A stretch of 64,000 nucleotides of DNA from Alteromonadaceae bacterium Bs31 (lineage in GTDB: Bacteria; Pseudomonadota; Gammaproteobacteria; Pseudomonadales; Cellvibrionaceae), in the NCBI GenBank assembly GCA_900177435.1, contig FXAI01000002.1, forward strand, positions 495,033-559,032. Reading direction: 5' to 3'. The position numbers and the translations under genes were made by a program. Every line of letters begins with the position of its first letter. The first letter of the stretch is position 1. Under the pieces are notes generated by a model. It was given only the letters and a program-made list of their open reading frames with translations. It had not been told where the DNA came from and searched no databases. This document shows, in pieces, positions 10,537 to 20,991 of this stretch.

Positions 10537-12078
10537 ATGCAACAGCTGAATCCTTCTGAAATTAGTGAAGTCATAAAGCAGCGAATAGATTCTCTTTCGA
10601 TGTCGACTGAAGCTCAGAATGAGGGCACGGTGGTGTCCGTAAGTGACGGTATTATCCGTATCCACGGACTCGCCGAGATTATGTACGGTGAGATGATCGA
10701 ATTTGAAGGCGGTATCTACGGTATTGCGCTTAACCTTGAGCGTGATTCGGTTGGTGCTGTTGTTCTGGGTGACTATCAAAATGTCGCTGAGGGTCAAACC
10801 TGTAAATGTACTGGCCGAATTCTTGAAGTTCCGGTTGGTAACGAGCTGCTAGGCCGTGTAGTGGACTCTTTGGGTAACCCAATTGATGGTAGTGGCCCTA
10901 TCAACGCTAAAATGACCGACGCAATTGAGAAAATTGCGCCAGGCGTTATCGCCCGTCAATCTGTTGATCAGCCTGTGCAAATTGGCTTGAAAGCGGTGGA
11001 TACCATGGTCCCAATCGGTCGTGGCCAGCGAGAGTTAATTATTGGCGATCGACAAACCGGTAAAACAGCGGTTGCGGTTGATGCGATCATCAATCAGAAA
11101 GGCACCGGTATTAAATGTATTTATGTTGCTATCGGCCAGAAAGCAGCGTCGGTTGCTTCGGTTGTTCGCAAGCTTGAAGAGCACGGTGCAATGGAACATA
11201 CCATTGTTGTCGCCGCTACCGCTTCTGACCCCGCGTCTATGCAGTACATTGCGCCTTTTGCTGGCTGCACTATGGGCGAATATTTCCGCGATCGCGGTGA
11301 AGACTGCTTGATTATTTATGATGATTTAACCAAGCAGGCTTGGGCATATCGTCAGATCTCACTGCTGCTGCGTCGTCCCCCGGGTCGTGAAGCGTATCCT
11401 GGAGATGTTTTCTATTTGCATTCTCGTTTATTGGAGCGCGCAGCTCGTGTAAACGCTGACTATGTAGAGAAATTCACCAATGGTGAAATAAAAGGAAAAA
11501 CCGGATCTTTAACCGCCTTGCCGATTATTGAAACACAAGCGGGTGACGTTTCGGCGTTTGTACCCACCAACGTTATTTCGATTACAGACGGTCAGATCTT
11601 CCTTGAGTCCGACTTGTTTAATGCCGGTATCCGGCCAGCGATGAACGCCGGTATTTCGGTATCTCGTGTGGGTGGTTCTGCACAGACTAAAGTGATCAAA
11701 AAGCTATCCGGCGGTATTCGTACCGCACTGGCGCAGTATCGTGAATTGGCCGCGTTCTCGCAGTTTGCCTCAGACCTGGATGACGCAACCAAAGCACAGC
11801 TTGATCACGGTGAGCGCGTAACTGAATTAATGAAACAGAAGCAATACTCCCCATTGTCTGTGGCCGATATGGGCGTTGTGGTTTACGCCGCTAACGAAGG
11901 TTATTTGAAAGACGTCGAAGTGGCGAAAATAGGTTCCTTTGAATCTTCCCTGCTGTCGTACATGAGCAGTGCTCATGCTGCCTTGATGGAAGAAATGAAC
12001 ACCGGTGCCTATAGCGACCAAATTGCAGAGAAACTTAAAGCAGCATTGGACGACTTTAAAGCCACCCAGACCTGGTAG
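10537..12078 (+). CDS. atpA: F1Fo ATP synthase subunit alpha
   Basis: Subunit alpha carries the non-catalytic nucleotide sites and contributes the arginine finger to the beta sites. The 513-residue protein has the P-loop [13 protein letters not shown] (about residues 169-181), the Walker B-like [18 protein letters not shown], and the [10 protein letters not shown] segment carrying the arginine finger. Length equals E. coli AtpA. CAGGAA precedes the ATG. Confidence 0.97.
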   Translation: MQQLNPSEISEVIKQRIDSLSMSTEAQNEGTVVSVSDGIIRIHGLAEIMYGEMIEFEGGIYGIALNLERDSVGAVVLGDYQNVAEGQTCKCTGRILEVPVGNELLGRVVDSLGNPIDGSGPINAKMTDAIEKIAPGVIARQSVDQPVQIGLKAVDTMVPIGRGQRELIIGDRQTGKTAVAVDAIINQKGTGIKCIYVAIGQKAASVASVVRKLEEHGAMEHTIVVAATASDPASMQYIAPFAGCTMGEYFRDRGEDCLIIYDDLTKQAWAYRQISLLLRRPPGREAYPGDVFYLHSRLLERAARVNADYVEKFTNGEIKGKTGSLTALPIIETQAGDVSAFVPTNVISITDGQIFLESDLFNAGIRPAMNAGISVSRVGGSAQTKVIKKLSGGIRTALAQYRELAAFSQFASDLDDATKAQLDHGERVTELMKQKQYSPLSVADMGVVVYAANEGYLKDVEVAKIGSFESSLLSYMSSAHAALMEEMNTGAYSDQIAEKLKAALDDFKATQTW

Positions 12079-12091
12079 TAGGTGAATAACA

Positions 12092-12955
12092 ATGGCGAGC
12101 GGAAAAGAGATACGTACCAAAATAGGTAGTATCAAAAACACTCAGAAAATTACCAGCGCTATGGAAATGGTGGCGGCGTCGAAAATGCGTCGAGCACAGG
12201 AGCGTATGGAAACTGGTAAGCCCTACGCCCAGCGTATTCGCAACGTAGTAGGTCATATTGCTGCCGGTAACCCGGAATACAAACACATTTTTTTGGAAGA
12301 GCGCGAAGTAAAGCGTGTTGGTTATGTAGTTGTTTCCACCGATCGCGGTTTGTGTGGTGGTTTGAACGTTAACCTGTTCAAATCAGTGATTAGGCACAGC
12401 AGAGAGTGGGTGGATAAAGGTGCCGAAGTTGATTTGTGTTTGATTGGTGCCAAGGGCGCGTCGTTCTTTAACAGCGTCGGCGGTAACATCGTCGCCAGCG
12501 TGCGTGATGTTGGTGAGGTACCTTCAGTTACGAGTCTAATCGGCAGCGTTAAGGTCATGCTGGATGGCTTTGCGAGTGGCAAAATTGATCGCCTTTATTT
12601 GGTTGGCAACGAGTTTGTAAATACCATGACTCAGGACCCAACCGTGCGACGCCTGCTTCCTCTTAAACCGGATGAAGATACCGGTGGGCGTGCGCATAGC
12701 TGGGATTATATCTATGAGCCCGATGCGCGAGAATTGCTGGATGGCCTTATGGTGCGCTACATCGAATCGCAGGTGTACCAAGCGGTTGTGGAGAACGGTG
12801 CATGTGAGCAAGCTGCGAGAATGGTCGCCATGAAGAGTGCAACCGAAAATGCCGGTGAACTGATCGACGGATTGCAGCTGGTTTATAACAAAGCCCGCCA
12901 GGCAGCGATTACCCAGGAACTATCAGAAATTGTTGGAGGTGCTGCTGCGGTATAG
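12092..12955 (+). CDS. atpG: F1Fo ATP synthase subunit gamma
   Basis: Subunit gamma is the rotating central shaft. The 287-residue protein begins with [17 protein letters not shown] and [12 protein letters not shown], the conserved N-terminal helix, has DRGLCGGLN in the middle, and ends with the conserved C-terminal helix containing ATENAGELI and [20 protein letters not shown]. It starts 13 bases after atpA. Confidence 0.97.
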   Translation: MASGKEIRTKIGSIKNTQKITSAMEMVAASKMRRAQERMETGKPYAQRIRNVVGHIAAGNPEYKHIFLEEREVKRVGYVVVSTDRGLCGGLNVNLFKSVIRHSREWVDKGAEVDLCLIGAKGASFFNSVGGNIVASVRDVGEVPSVTSLIGSVKVMLDGFASGKIDRLYLVGNEFVNTMTQDPTVRRLLPLKPDEDTGGRAHSWDYIYEPDARELLDGLMVRYIESQVYQAVVENGACEQAARMVAMKSATENAGELIDGLQLVYNKARQAAITQELSEIVGGAAAV

Positions 12956-12999
12956 CCGGGCAGTGCTTTTTAAAAAGAAATTTTTTACTTAATATTTGA

Positions 13000-14430
<1,431 letters not shown>

Positions 14431-14449
14431 TTAGCCAGAGGCAAAAACA

Positions 14450-14872
14450 ATGGCATTAACCGTACATTGCGACATCGTCAGTGCAGAAGAGGAAATTTTT
14501 TCTGGCTTGGTTGAACTGCTGGTCGCTACCGGTAGTGAGGGTGATCTCGGGGTGGTCTATGGGCATGCCCCGCTGCTGACCAGGCTAGAGCCCGGCCCTA
14601 TTCGCTTAAAAAAGCAGAACGGTGAAGAGGAAGTCTATTACTTGTCTGGTGGTTATTTAGAGGTACAGCCAGATTCCGTAACAGTGCTGGCCGACACCGC
14701 ATTGCGTGAAGGCGATATGGACGAAGCCTCTGCCGAGGCCGCTAAGCGAGAGGCCGAGCAGGCTTTACTGAATCAGGGAGAAGGCATCGACTACTCCAAA
14801 GCAGCAGCTCAGCTTGCAGAAGCAGCTGCGCAATTACGTACCTTGCGAGCCATTAGACGAAGAGCGCGCTAA
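14450..14872 (+). CDS. atpC: F1Fo ATP synthase subunit epsilon
   Basis: Subunit epsilon joins gamma to the c-ring and inhibits hydrolysis through its C-terminal helices. The 140-residue protein has the beta-sandwich domain starting [18 protein letters not shown] and the [14 protein letters not shown] motif, followed by two Ala-rich helices. It closes the operon, 19 bases after atpD, and a strong terminator follows. Confidence 0.95.
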   Translation: MALTVHCDIVSAEEEIFSGLVELLVATGSEGDLGVVYGHAPLLTRLEPGPIRLKKQNGEEEVYYLSGGYLEVQPDSVTVLADTALREGDMDEASAEAAKREAEQALLNQGEGIDYSKAAAQLAEAAAQLRTLRAIRRRAR

Positions 14873-14893
14873 ATAATTATCAGTGTTACGAGA

Positions 14894-14918
14894 AGCAGCC
14901 AAATGGCTGCTTTTTTTA
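14894..14918 (+). terminator. intrinsic terminator of the atp operon
   Basis: AGCAGCC-AAAT-GGCTGCT forms a perfect seven-base stem with a four-base loop and is followed directly by a run of T. It lies about 20 bases after atpC. The A-rich left flank is weak, so it mainly serves the plus strand. Confidence 0.85.
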
Positions 14919-15004
14919 TGCCTGAAAAAAATCACATTATTGTGAGCGCCCGTTTACCTTGTGTTTTACCGCTTGAGTCTATTCAGAGCGGCAATAGAAT
15001 AGTT

Positions 15005-15217
15005 TTAGCTATTTTCTGTAACAGGAGGCTCAGAATTTGAGCGGCTGATTTCAAGCAGACATTCATTACAAAGGCAGCTCTGCCAATGCTTTGCAATCGC
15101 TTGTTTTTGTCGAGTATCCAATTGAACCGAACGACAGTGGCAGATTGCTACCTCGTCTTTCAAACATAGGAACTGTTTCAGGCAGCGGGGGCATTTTTGA
15201 TGAAAGTTCAAAGACAT
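15005..15217 (-). CDS. cysteine-rich CWC family protein
   Basis: The 70-residue product has paired cysteines in the spacing CPRC ... FLC ... ICHC ... CLCNEC, fitting the small cysteine-rich CWC family of probable metal-binding proteins whose function is not known. There is no signal peptide, so it should be cytoplasmic. The ribosome-binding site is weak. It lies downstream of miaA on the same strand, 132 bases away, and faces the end of the atp operon. Confidence 0.7.
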   Translation of the reverse strand: MSLNFHQKCPRCLKQFLCLKDEVAICHCRSVQLDTRQKQAIAKHWQSCLCNECLLEISRSNSEPPVTENS

Positions 15218-15349
15218 TATTGGATTCTAAATTTGTGTGTTCCGGTGAAGTGAAGGCACGGTTTAGAGGGAGTTTAATGCGATTTCCTAGCGTGTGCTTT
15301 TGATAAACAAGTGCTAGTCAAGAAGCGCTATGAGTAAAAAATGCAGCGT

Positions 15350-16255
15350 TTAGAGTTGGGTTTCACTTACCTTCAGTGCCTGTTCAAGCAGGTTCTCTGT
15401 GCCGTTCAGCCAGTGAATTGTTTTGCCTTTTTTCTCAAAACGTCTAAACCATTTTTCTTGCTGCTTTGCAAAAGTACATATTGCGGAATTTAGCTTTTGT
15501 ACCATATCGTTTCGATTAAGTTCACCTTGCAGGTATCGCGCTACATAGCGATATTCCAGGCCGTAATAATGCAAGGTGTCCCAGCTGACGCCATTGTTAT
15601 TTAGAGCACGTACTTCCTCGATAAGCCCCTCTTCAAGGCGCTGGAGTAAGCGGTGATGTATGCGTTTCTTAAGTGTAGCTCTTTCCCACCTAATGCCCAC
15701 AATCAAGGGTGTGAATGCAGGCAGTGTAAGTGCGGTGTTGTCAGAGTTTTTTTCGGCATCAAGTATTTCAATGCTACGAATTAAACGGGTGCGTTGCAAA
15801 AGATCGGTAGTGTTGTGTAAATTCGGTTTTAACCCCTCGAGTAGCTCGCGGAGCTCTGCCATGGATTTATTTGCCAGCTCGCGGCGCAGCGCTTGGTTTT
15901 CCGGCGCCTGGGTTAATTGATAATTACTTAATATGGCGTCTAGGTAGAGGCCTGTACCGCCTACCAGCATGGGCAACTTATTTTGCGTTGTAATGGATTG
16001 GTAGGCCAGGCAAAAGGCTTTTTGGTACTCGAACAGGTTAAACTCATAACCGGGGTCGACAATATCGATTAAGTGATACGGAATGCCTTGATATTCATGC
16101 AGATCTTTACCGCTGCCAATATCGAGCCCGCGAAACACCTGACGTGAGTCGGCAGAAATAATTTCTGCGTGATAGTGTTGGGCAAGTTTTACGGCAAGGC
16201 TTGTTTTGCCAGAAGCAGTCGGACCTATAATAACGAGAAGATTAGCTGCGCTCAT
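15350..16255 (-). CDS. miaA: tRNA dimethylallyltransferase, MiaA2-like form
   Basis: MiaA transfers a dimethylallyl group to N6 of A37 in tRNAs that read codons starting with U. The P-loop GPTASGKTSLA is at about residues 10-20, ISADSRQVFRGLDIG follows, and VGGTGLYLDA is at about 97-106. The protein differs from the E. coli-type enzyme: it has GSGKDL where the usual form has GTAKP, then YHLIDIVDP, LHNTTD and YYGLEYRYVARYL. These features recall the second MiaA type known from Bacteroidetes. It is also not beside hfq or mutL. The enzyme family is clear; whether it acts on the standard tRNA set is not. Confidence 0.87.
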   Translation of the reverse strand: MSAANLLVIIGPTASGKTSLAVKLAQHYHAEIISADSRQVFRGLDIGSGKDLHEYQGIPYHLIDIVDPGYEFNLFEYQKAFCLAYQSITTQNKLPMLVGGTGLYLDAILSNYQLTQAPENQALRRELANKSMAELRELLEGLKPNLHNTTDLLQRTRLIRSIEILDAEKNSDNTALTLPAFTPLIVGIRWERATLKKRIHHRLLQRLEEGLIEEVRALNNNGVSWDTLHYYGLEYRYVARYLQGELNRNDMVQKLNSAICTFAKQQEKWFRRFEKKGKTIHWLNGTENLLEQALKVSETQL

Positions 16256-16371
16256 ACCTAGGGGCTGGGTAGATAGTGGATTGAAAATGCTTACGCTTGA
16301 TCAAGCGGGATTGCTTAGTGCTGCATCGCTAACCGCAAGTATATTCGTTAACGCGTTGCCAGCTAAAGCTG

Positions 16372-16491
16372 GTGGCAAGTTTAAAGCAATTTACTGGCGT
16401 TCTGTTAATCTCTTTTGTTATTGGCCTTATAGGGGCAGGGTTTGCCACGTTCAGTAAAAAGGTGTTAAAGGCTTGTGCGTTGAGTGAGTAA
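16372..16491 (+). CDS. possible 39-residue membrane peptide
   Basis: A short frame starting at GTG encodes a peptide with one strongly hydrophobic segment (GVLLISFVIGLIGAGFATF, residues 9-27) flanked by Lys residues, which is what a single-pass small protein looks like. No good ribosome-binding site is visible and the start is uncertain. It ends four bases before the next small frame. It lies between miaA and the GH43 gene. Confidence 0.3.
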   Translation: MASLKQFTGVLLISFVIGLIGAGFATFSKKVLKACALSE

Positions 16492-16495
16492 GCAT

Positions 16496-16621
16496 ATGCG
16501 TTTAAAAAAGGACCTTGTAATTGTGCTAAGCCTATTAGCCACTGTTATAGCGACATATGGTCTATCGGACTATAATGTACCTTTGAGAAAACTAGTGTCT
16601 CTTAGGCCGCCTATAAAGTAA
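16496..16621 (+). CDS. possible 41-residue membrane peptide
   Basis: An ATG-initiated frame gives a peptide with the basic N-terminus MRLKKD, a hydrophobic segment VIVLSLLATVIATYGL and a polar, Pro-containing tail. It starts four bases after the stop of the preceding small frame, so the two could be translationally coupled. The ribosome-binding site is weak. It is either a genuine small-protein pair or chance. Confidence 0.35.
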   Translation: MRLKKDLVIVLSLLATVIATYGLSDYNVPLRKLVSLRPPIK

Positions 16622-16683
16622 TTTTTTTGTCTTCGGGGGTTTACTCGCGAATATCTAGCCCTATGACAATTTGGAGTGTATGC

Positions 16684-18348
16684 ATGTACAAACTTTCCTT
16701 TCTGTTCGCAGCAGCTATCGTAAGCCTGTTGCAGGGCTGTATATCTGCAGTACCGGTAGCCTCGCTCGAAGACCAGCATGCCTTGTGGCAAGCCGATCTG
16801 GGCAATGGTTTTTATCAGAACCCAATTCTCTACGCCGATTACTCCGACCCGGACGTTGTTGCGGTTGGCGACGATTACTATATGAGCGCCTCGAGCTTTA
16901 ACGTATCACCAGGCTTGCCGGTCTTGCATTCGACAGATCTGGTTAACTGGGAGCTCATCGCTTATGCGGTAGATAAAAATGTACCGGCAGATGTGTTCAG
17001 TAAACCGCAACACGGTAACGGTATTTGGGCGCCTTGCATTCGTTATCATGAGGGTAAAGTGTGGATTTTTTTCCCGGATCCGGATTACGGCGTTTACATG
17101 GTGAATACCACCGACCCCCGCAAAGGTTGGAGTGAGCCCAAATTGATTCTGCCGGGTAAAGGCATTATCGACCCAACACCACTGTGGGATGACGACGGCC
17201 AGGCCTATTTGTTACACGGTTGGGCGAAAAGTCGCGCGGGCAAAAACAATATTCTCACGCTGCGTAAAATGAGCGCAGACGCAAGCATCGTTGAGCCTGA
17301 AGGCGAAATTATTATTAACGGCCACGAGATAGACAATTATCGAACACTGGAAGGGCCAAAGCTTTATAAACACAATGGCTACTACTACGTATTTGCTCCG
17401 GCAGGGGGTGTGCCGGTGGGGTGGCAAAGTGTATTCCGCTCAAAAAATATTTATGGGCCTTACGAAAACAAAATCGTTATGGAGCAGGGTGACACCTATA
17501 TCAATGGCCCACATCAGGGTGGCTGGGTGAGAACCCCAGCGGGCGAAGACTGGTTTATCCATTTTCAATCTCGACACAGCTATGGCCGTATTGTGCTGAT
17601 GCAACCTATGACCTGGGTGGATGACTGGCCCGTAATCGGTGTGGATGAGGATGGTGACGGAATAGGTAGCCCTGTGCGTCGTTACAAAAAGCCAAAAACT
17701 CCAACAGAGTCGGACATTAAAAACCTGCCATTTACGGATGACTTTTCTACGCAAGAGCTGGCGCTGCAATGGCAGTGGCATGCGAACTATCAAGACGAGT
17801 GGTACTCCCTTTCTGAGCGTAAGGGCCATCTCCGCCTCTATGCCCAGCACTGGGGCAAAGAAAATAATAATATGTGGACATACCCCGCACAGTTGTTACA
17901 GAAACTTCCTGCACCGGAATTTATTGTACAAACGACTATCGAGGTTCCCGATTCTGCGGGCGAGTTGAGTGCCGGTTTAACCATGTTTGGTGAAGACTAC
18001 AGCTGGATTGGTTTTTCGAATATACCGGAAACAGATGAGGTGGAAATTGTTGTGGGCGTTTGTCACGGCGCACGTAAAGGCTGCACTGAAAACATCAGGC
18101 CTCAGAAGATATTGAAAACCCGCCAGGTAACCCTGCGGATGATCGTTACCGAGGGGGGAGCCACAGTCCTCAGTTTTCTCGATGATAACGGCCGTTTTCA
18201 CAGCGTAGGTGAACTATTTCAGGCGCGACCTGGTCGTTGGATAGGTGCTAAGGTGGGCCTGTTTGTGCGTAGCGAAAACGCTGAAGATGTGAAGGCTGAA
18301 AACTTTGTGGATGTACGTGAGTTTAATCTTTTTCCCGCGAAATATTAA
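16684..18348 (+). CDS. glycoside hydrolase family 43 lipoprotein
   Basis: GH43 enzymes are five-bladed beta-propellers acting on arabinose- or xylose-containing side chains. From the start at 16684 (GGAG seven bases upstream) there is a lipoprotein signal ending LLQGC (Cys19). The catalytic base is expected in YSDPDVV (Asp55), the pKa-setting aspartate in IDPTPLW, and the acid Glu in LEGPKLYKHNGYYY. A calcium-like VDEDGDG loop follows. About residues 350-554 form a C-terminal beta-sandwich of the GH43 accessory type. Membrane anchoring suggests oligosaccharides are cut at the cell surface or in the periplasm. The exact sugar cannot be read from sequence. Confidence 0.9.
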   Translation: MYKLSFLFAAAIVSLLQGCISAVPVASLEDQHALWQADLGNGFYQNPILYADYSDPDVVAVGDDYYMSASSFNVSPGLPVLHSTDLVNWELIAYAVDKNVPADVFSKPQHGNGIWAPCIRYHEGKVWIFFPDPDYGVYMVNTTDPRKGWSEPKLILPGKGIIDPTPLWDDDGQAYLLHGWAKSRAGKNNILTLRKMSADASIVEPEGEIIINGHEIDNYRTLEGPKLYKHNGYYYVFAPAGGVPVGWQSVFRSKNIYGPYENKIVMEQGDTYINGPHQGGWVRTPAGEDWFIHFQSRHSYGRIVLMQPMTWVDDWPVIGVDEDGDGIGSPVRRYKKPKTPTESDIKNLPFTDDFSTQELALQWQWHANYQDEWYSLSERKGHLRLYAQHWGKENNNMWTYPAQLLQKLPAPEFIVQTTIEVPDSAGELSAGLTMFGEDYSWIGFSNIPETDEVEIVVGVCHGARKGCTENIRPQKILKTRQVTLRMIVTEGGATVLSFLDDNGRFHSVGELFQARPGRWIGAKVGLFVRSENAEDVKAENFVDVREFNLFPAKY

Positions 18349-18354
18349 CGCCAT

Positions 18355-18388
18355 TGTTAATCTAGCTATATTTATAGCGAAGTTAACA
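18355..18388. terminator. inverted repeat between convergent genes
   Basis: TGTTAA ... TTAACA enclose a second perfect pair GCTATA/TATAGC with a two-base centre. It is AT-rich and has no long T-run, but lies directly after the GH43 stop and before the convergent membrane protein gene, so a bidirectional terminator is plausible. Confidence 0.4.
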
Positions 18389-18408
18389 GGTAAGGCCCTC
18401 GCTCGGTA

Positions 18409-18738
18409 TTAGTCAAACACCTGCCAGGCGAGGAAAAAAGCAATGAAGTAGAGTGCAATGGAGCAAATAAGCGAAATTGTTACGCCAGCAAGCACAATGG
18501 GTAGGGGCCTGTAGTCCGGACGCTTTTTAAATTCGAAGGTAAATACCAGAGTAGAAAGTACCAGGCCGCCAAATATAAACAGCAAGGTGCCAAACACCGC
18601 AGCTGCTGCCATTTTCAAAGCCAGTGTAAAGGGGAAGTAAATAGCAGGTCGCCGAAGCAGGCCGTATATAGTACCTGTGAGCCAGAAAAGCCCGACACTT
18701 ATAAATGCAAGCAGTAAGAAGAAAACGACTAGCTCCAT
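18409..18738 (-). CDS. integral membrane protein, unknown function
   Basis: The 109-residue protein has three hydrophobic segments, about residues 4-27, 36-66 and 82-105, with basic residues at GLLRR and FKKRPDYRP in the loops between them. I recognise no family. The ribosome-binding site is weak. It lies between GH43 and the phosphatase-superfamily gene. Confidence 0.55.
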   Translation of the reverse strand: MELVVFFLLLAFISVGLFWLTGTIYGLLRRPAIYFPFTLALKMAAAAVFGTLLFIFGGLVLSTLVFTFEFKKRPDYRPLPIVLAGVTISLICSIALYFIAFFLAWQVFD

Positions 18739-18871
18739 AGCGCAGTTTACTCAAGGTAATTAGATTTTAACGACAGCATACATTGAGACTAGTGTTTTAT
18801 GCTGTGTTTTGCCACTGGTAAATTATTGGCCATGCATTAACTGGAGCCTTATGCTGCAGAGGCTTATGGTC

Positions 18872-20005
18872 TCAATCAGTAGGTGTAAGCTCGGGCTGTG
18901 TTCTCTTTAAGATGGGTAGGGGTTCGCCATAGCTTTGCCAGTTCAAGCCCAGTGTTTCGAATGCGGTTGCAGCGAAACTGGAGAGGCTTAAGCACTCCCT
19001 GGTTTTAATCGGCCCGGTTTTAATATTTGGCCCAATAGCAGCAAACCAGATGTCATCAGAGCCTGCAATATCGCCTTTTGATTGCGCAGGATCGGAATCA
19101 GCACTCGCGCTTTGCTCGCTGCCATGGTACTGCCAATTATCGTTGTTGCTACCTCTACCGTGTTCAGTAGTAATCAGTAAGTTAACCTTGCCGGTGAATT
19201 CAGGCAGGCTTTGTAAGGTGAGCCAAATTTCCGCGATAAAACGGTCCGCGCGATTGACCGCTAAGATGTACTGGTCGTATTTTCCATCACTGGCAAAAAA
19301 ATCCGCTTCTCCATAACTGATGAACACTATCTTGGGTTTATCCTTTTTAATTTTTTCCAGCGCGAAGTTATGGGTGAATGCGTCCAGTCGAAGTGAGTTC
19401 CAGCCGCTTGGAATATCTTTTTGTAGTTTGTTCAGAGCTTTTTCCATTTCGCTAAGCTTAAGGTCTTCAGATAAGCGAAAGCCTGCATTTACGGGAATAC
19501 CGCTGCGTGGTTCATTGAGGATATAGGGGAAAGCATCCCAGGAGGCGAAAGCGAATACTTTCTTCTTGAATAAACCTTGTTTATTGAGGCGTTCCAAAAA
19601 CGAGATGTTCGGGTTATAAATTTTGTTGTTTGAGGTGATTGATGGGTCTACTCTGCCGGTTAATAATTCATTGTAGCCAGGGTAGGAGGTATGCCAGGGA
19701 TTGCTGGTTTTAATGCATTCCAGTTTGTCTTTGTTACCATAAACAATACCCCGTTTGGAAATGGTGCTGTGCGTAAAGGGCATTAATGCGGCTGCGGGCT
19801 TATTTGAGCTGCCATATTTCTTCAGCAGTTCCTCTGTGTTTTGAGTAAACCTTTTATTTTTTGCTATGTCCTGGTTAAGGCCACGAAAAACTTCCTGCCA
19901 GCGTACTCCGTCAATTGTTACGAGCACCAAGTTCTCCGCGCAAAGCGCCTTGTGCGGAAAAGTGGTTAGCAATACTACAAATGACAAAAAATAAAATATT
20001 TTCAT
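18872..20005 (-). CDS. secreted alkaline phosphatase superfamily hydrolase
   Basis: The start at 20005 gives a signal peptide (KIFYFLSFVVLLTTFPHKALC/A) cut just before AENLVLVTIDGVRWQEVFRG, whose Asp is a metal ligand of the phosphatase/sulfatase superfamily. HTSYPGYNELLTGR is the likely nucleophile region. TTEHGRGSNN supplies later metal-binding residues. At 377 residues it resembles phosphodiesterase/phosphatase-like members annotated only as alkaline phosphatase family proteins. Substrate and metal cannot be assigned. No good ribosome-binding site is seen. Confidence 0.75.
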   Translation of the reverse strand: MKIFYFLSFVVLLTTFPHKALCAENLVLVTIDGVRWQEVFRGLNQDIAKNKRFTQNTEELLKKYGSSNKPAAALMPFTHSTISKRGIVYGNKDKLECIKTSNPWHTSYPGYNELLTGRVDPSITSNNKIYNPNISFLERLNKQGLFKKKVFAFASWDAFPYILNEPRSGIPVNAGFRLSEDLKLSEMEKALNKLQKDIPSGWNSLRLDAFTHNFALEKIKKDKPKIVFISYGEADFFASDGKYDQYILAVNRADRFIAEIWLTLQSLPEFTGKVNLLITTEHGRGSNNDNWQYHGSEQSASADSDPAQSKGDIAGSDDIWFAAIGPNIKTGPIKTRECLSLSSFAATAFETLGLNWQSYGEPLPILKRTQPELTPTD

Positions 20006-20991
20006 TTCAGAAGGGTGGTGCTTACTGCGGAATGCAGCGTACACATAAACCAGTGGCCAGTTTGCCCGGATGTCGTGTCAACACACTCAGAAATACACGG
20101 CTCTGTTACAACATGCCTCCGGCTAGTGTAATCTCGGGACCAGTAGTAAGTATAAGCTCACAACATGAGTTTGCTAAGAAAATACTGATATAAGCGGTAA
20201 AACTGCGCAGTTGGTCGTAGATTAGTGTTCAAGCTGCTTAGAGGCATAGTTTTGTCTATTAGAATAGCGTTGAAAGAGCTAGTTTATTATGAATAACTCG
20301 TCTATCCTTTCTTCCTTTCTTCCTTTCTTCCTTTCTTCCTTTCTTCCTTTCTTCCTTTCTTCCTTTCTTCCTTTCTTCCTTTCGCTCCTCGGCATAGTGC
20401 GCAATCTGCCTTAAACTACCATTGCTAATGTTGCCAGCAGTACCGGCGGGTTGTTTTGTTAGCTAAACCGCGTGCCACCTATCACTTAATTCTACTGGGG
20501 CCAAAACCCCAAGTGTGTCCTAGTCTGACAATGTATCCTGATGAGCCATGCGCGACATTGGTGACTGTTATGCACCTGGGGGACGATAGAATTGACAAAA
20601 ATTCGTTTTTTGCGCGCATGAAAAAACGCCTACACTGTTTAATCTATTCGATAGGATCGAATTGTTCGGTCAGCACTCTACCTCGGGCTGCACTAAATAT
20701 TGCTGATGGACTAGTGGTAAGTAAAAGTGTCTGTGATAGAACTAGCTTGCAGGAGAGGAATATAGCTAGGGTTGGACTTGAGCGAGCTGGAAGATAGTTG
20801 AGGGCAAGCTATACTCAACTACAGCGGTATTTCCTGCCTTGGTTGGACGTTCGATAGGGAATAAAATTGCCGAGGTAGACAAGCAATGGTCCTGTAGTGT
20901 TTGCATCTCTTAGCGGCCAATATAGAAGGAGATAAAATCTCCCTTTATAAAAGCAGCCCGGTATTTTTATATAAAATGCCAGTGTAAATTT
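20006..20991. other. long intergenic region with an octanucleotide array
   Basis: Nearly 1 kb without a supported gene. Apart from the CCTTTCTT array at 20306-20383 and a small GGAGAT/ATCTCC hairpin at 20929-20943 downstream of uxuA, nothing is recognised. A 113-codon plus-strand frame at 20456-20797 has no ribosome-binding site and no protein-like pattern. Confidence 0.5.
20306..20383 (+). repeat. octanucleotide tandem repeat (CCTTTCTT, ~9.75 copies)
   Basis: Nine perfect copies of CCTTTCTT plus CCTTTC lie in a row. Because eight is not a multiple of three, each gain or loss of a unit shifts any frame crossing it. One ATG frame, 20289-20414, reads through the array as three copies of LSSFLPFF and ends in LSLLGIVRNLP, a 41-residue hydrophobic peptide. 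A weak GAAAGAG lies upstream. Whether the peptide is made is unknown. Confidence 0.9.
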
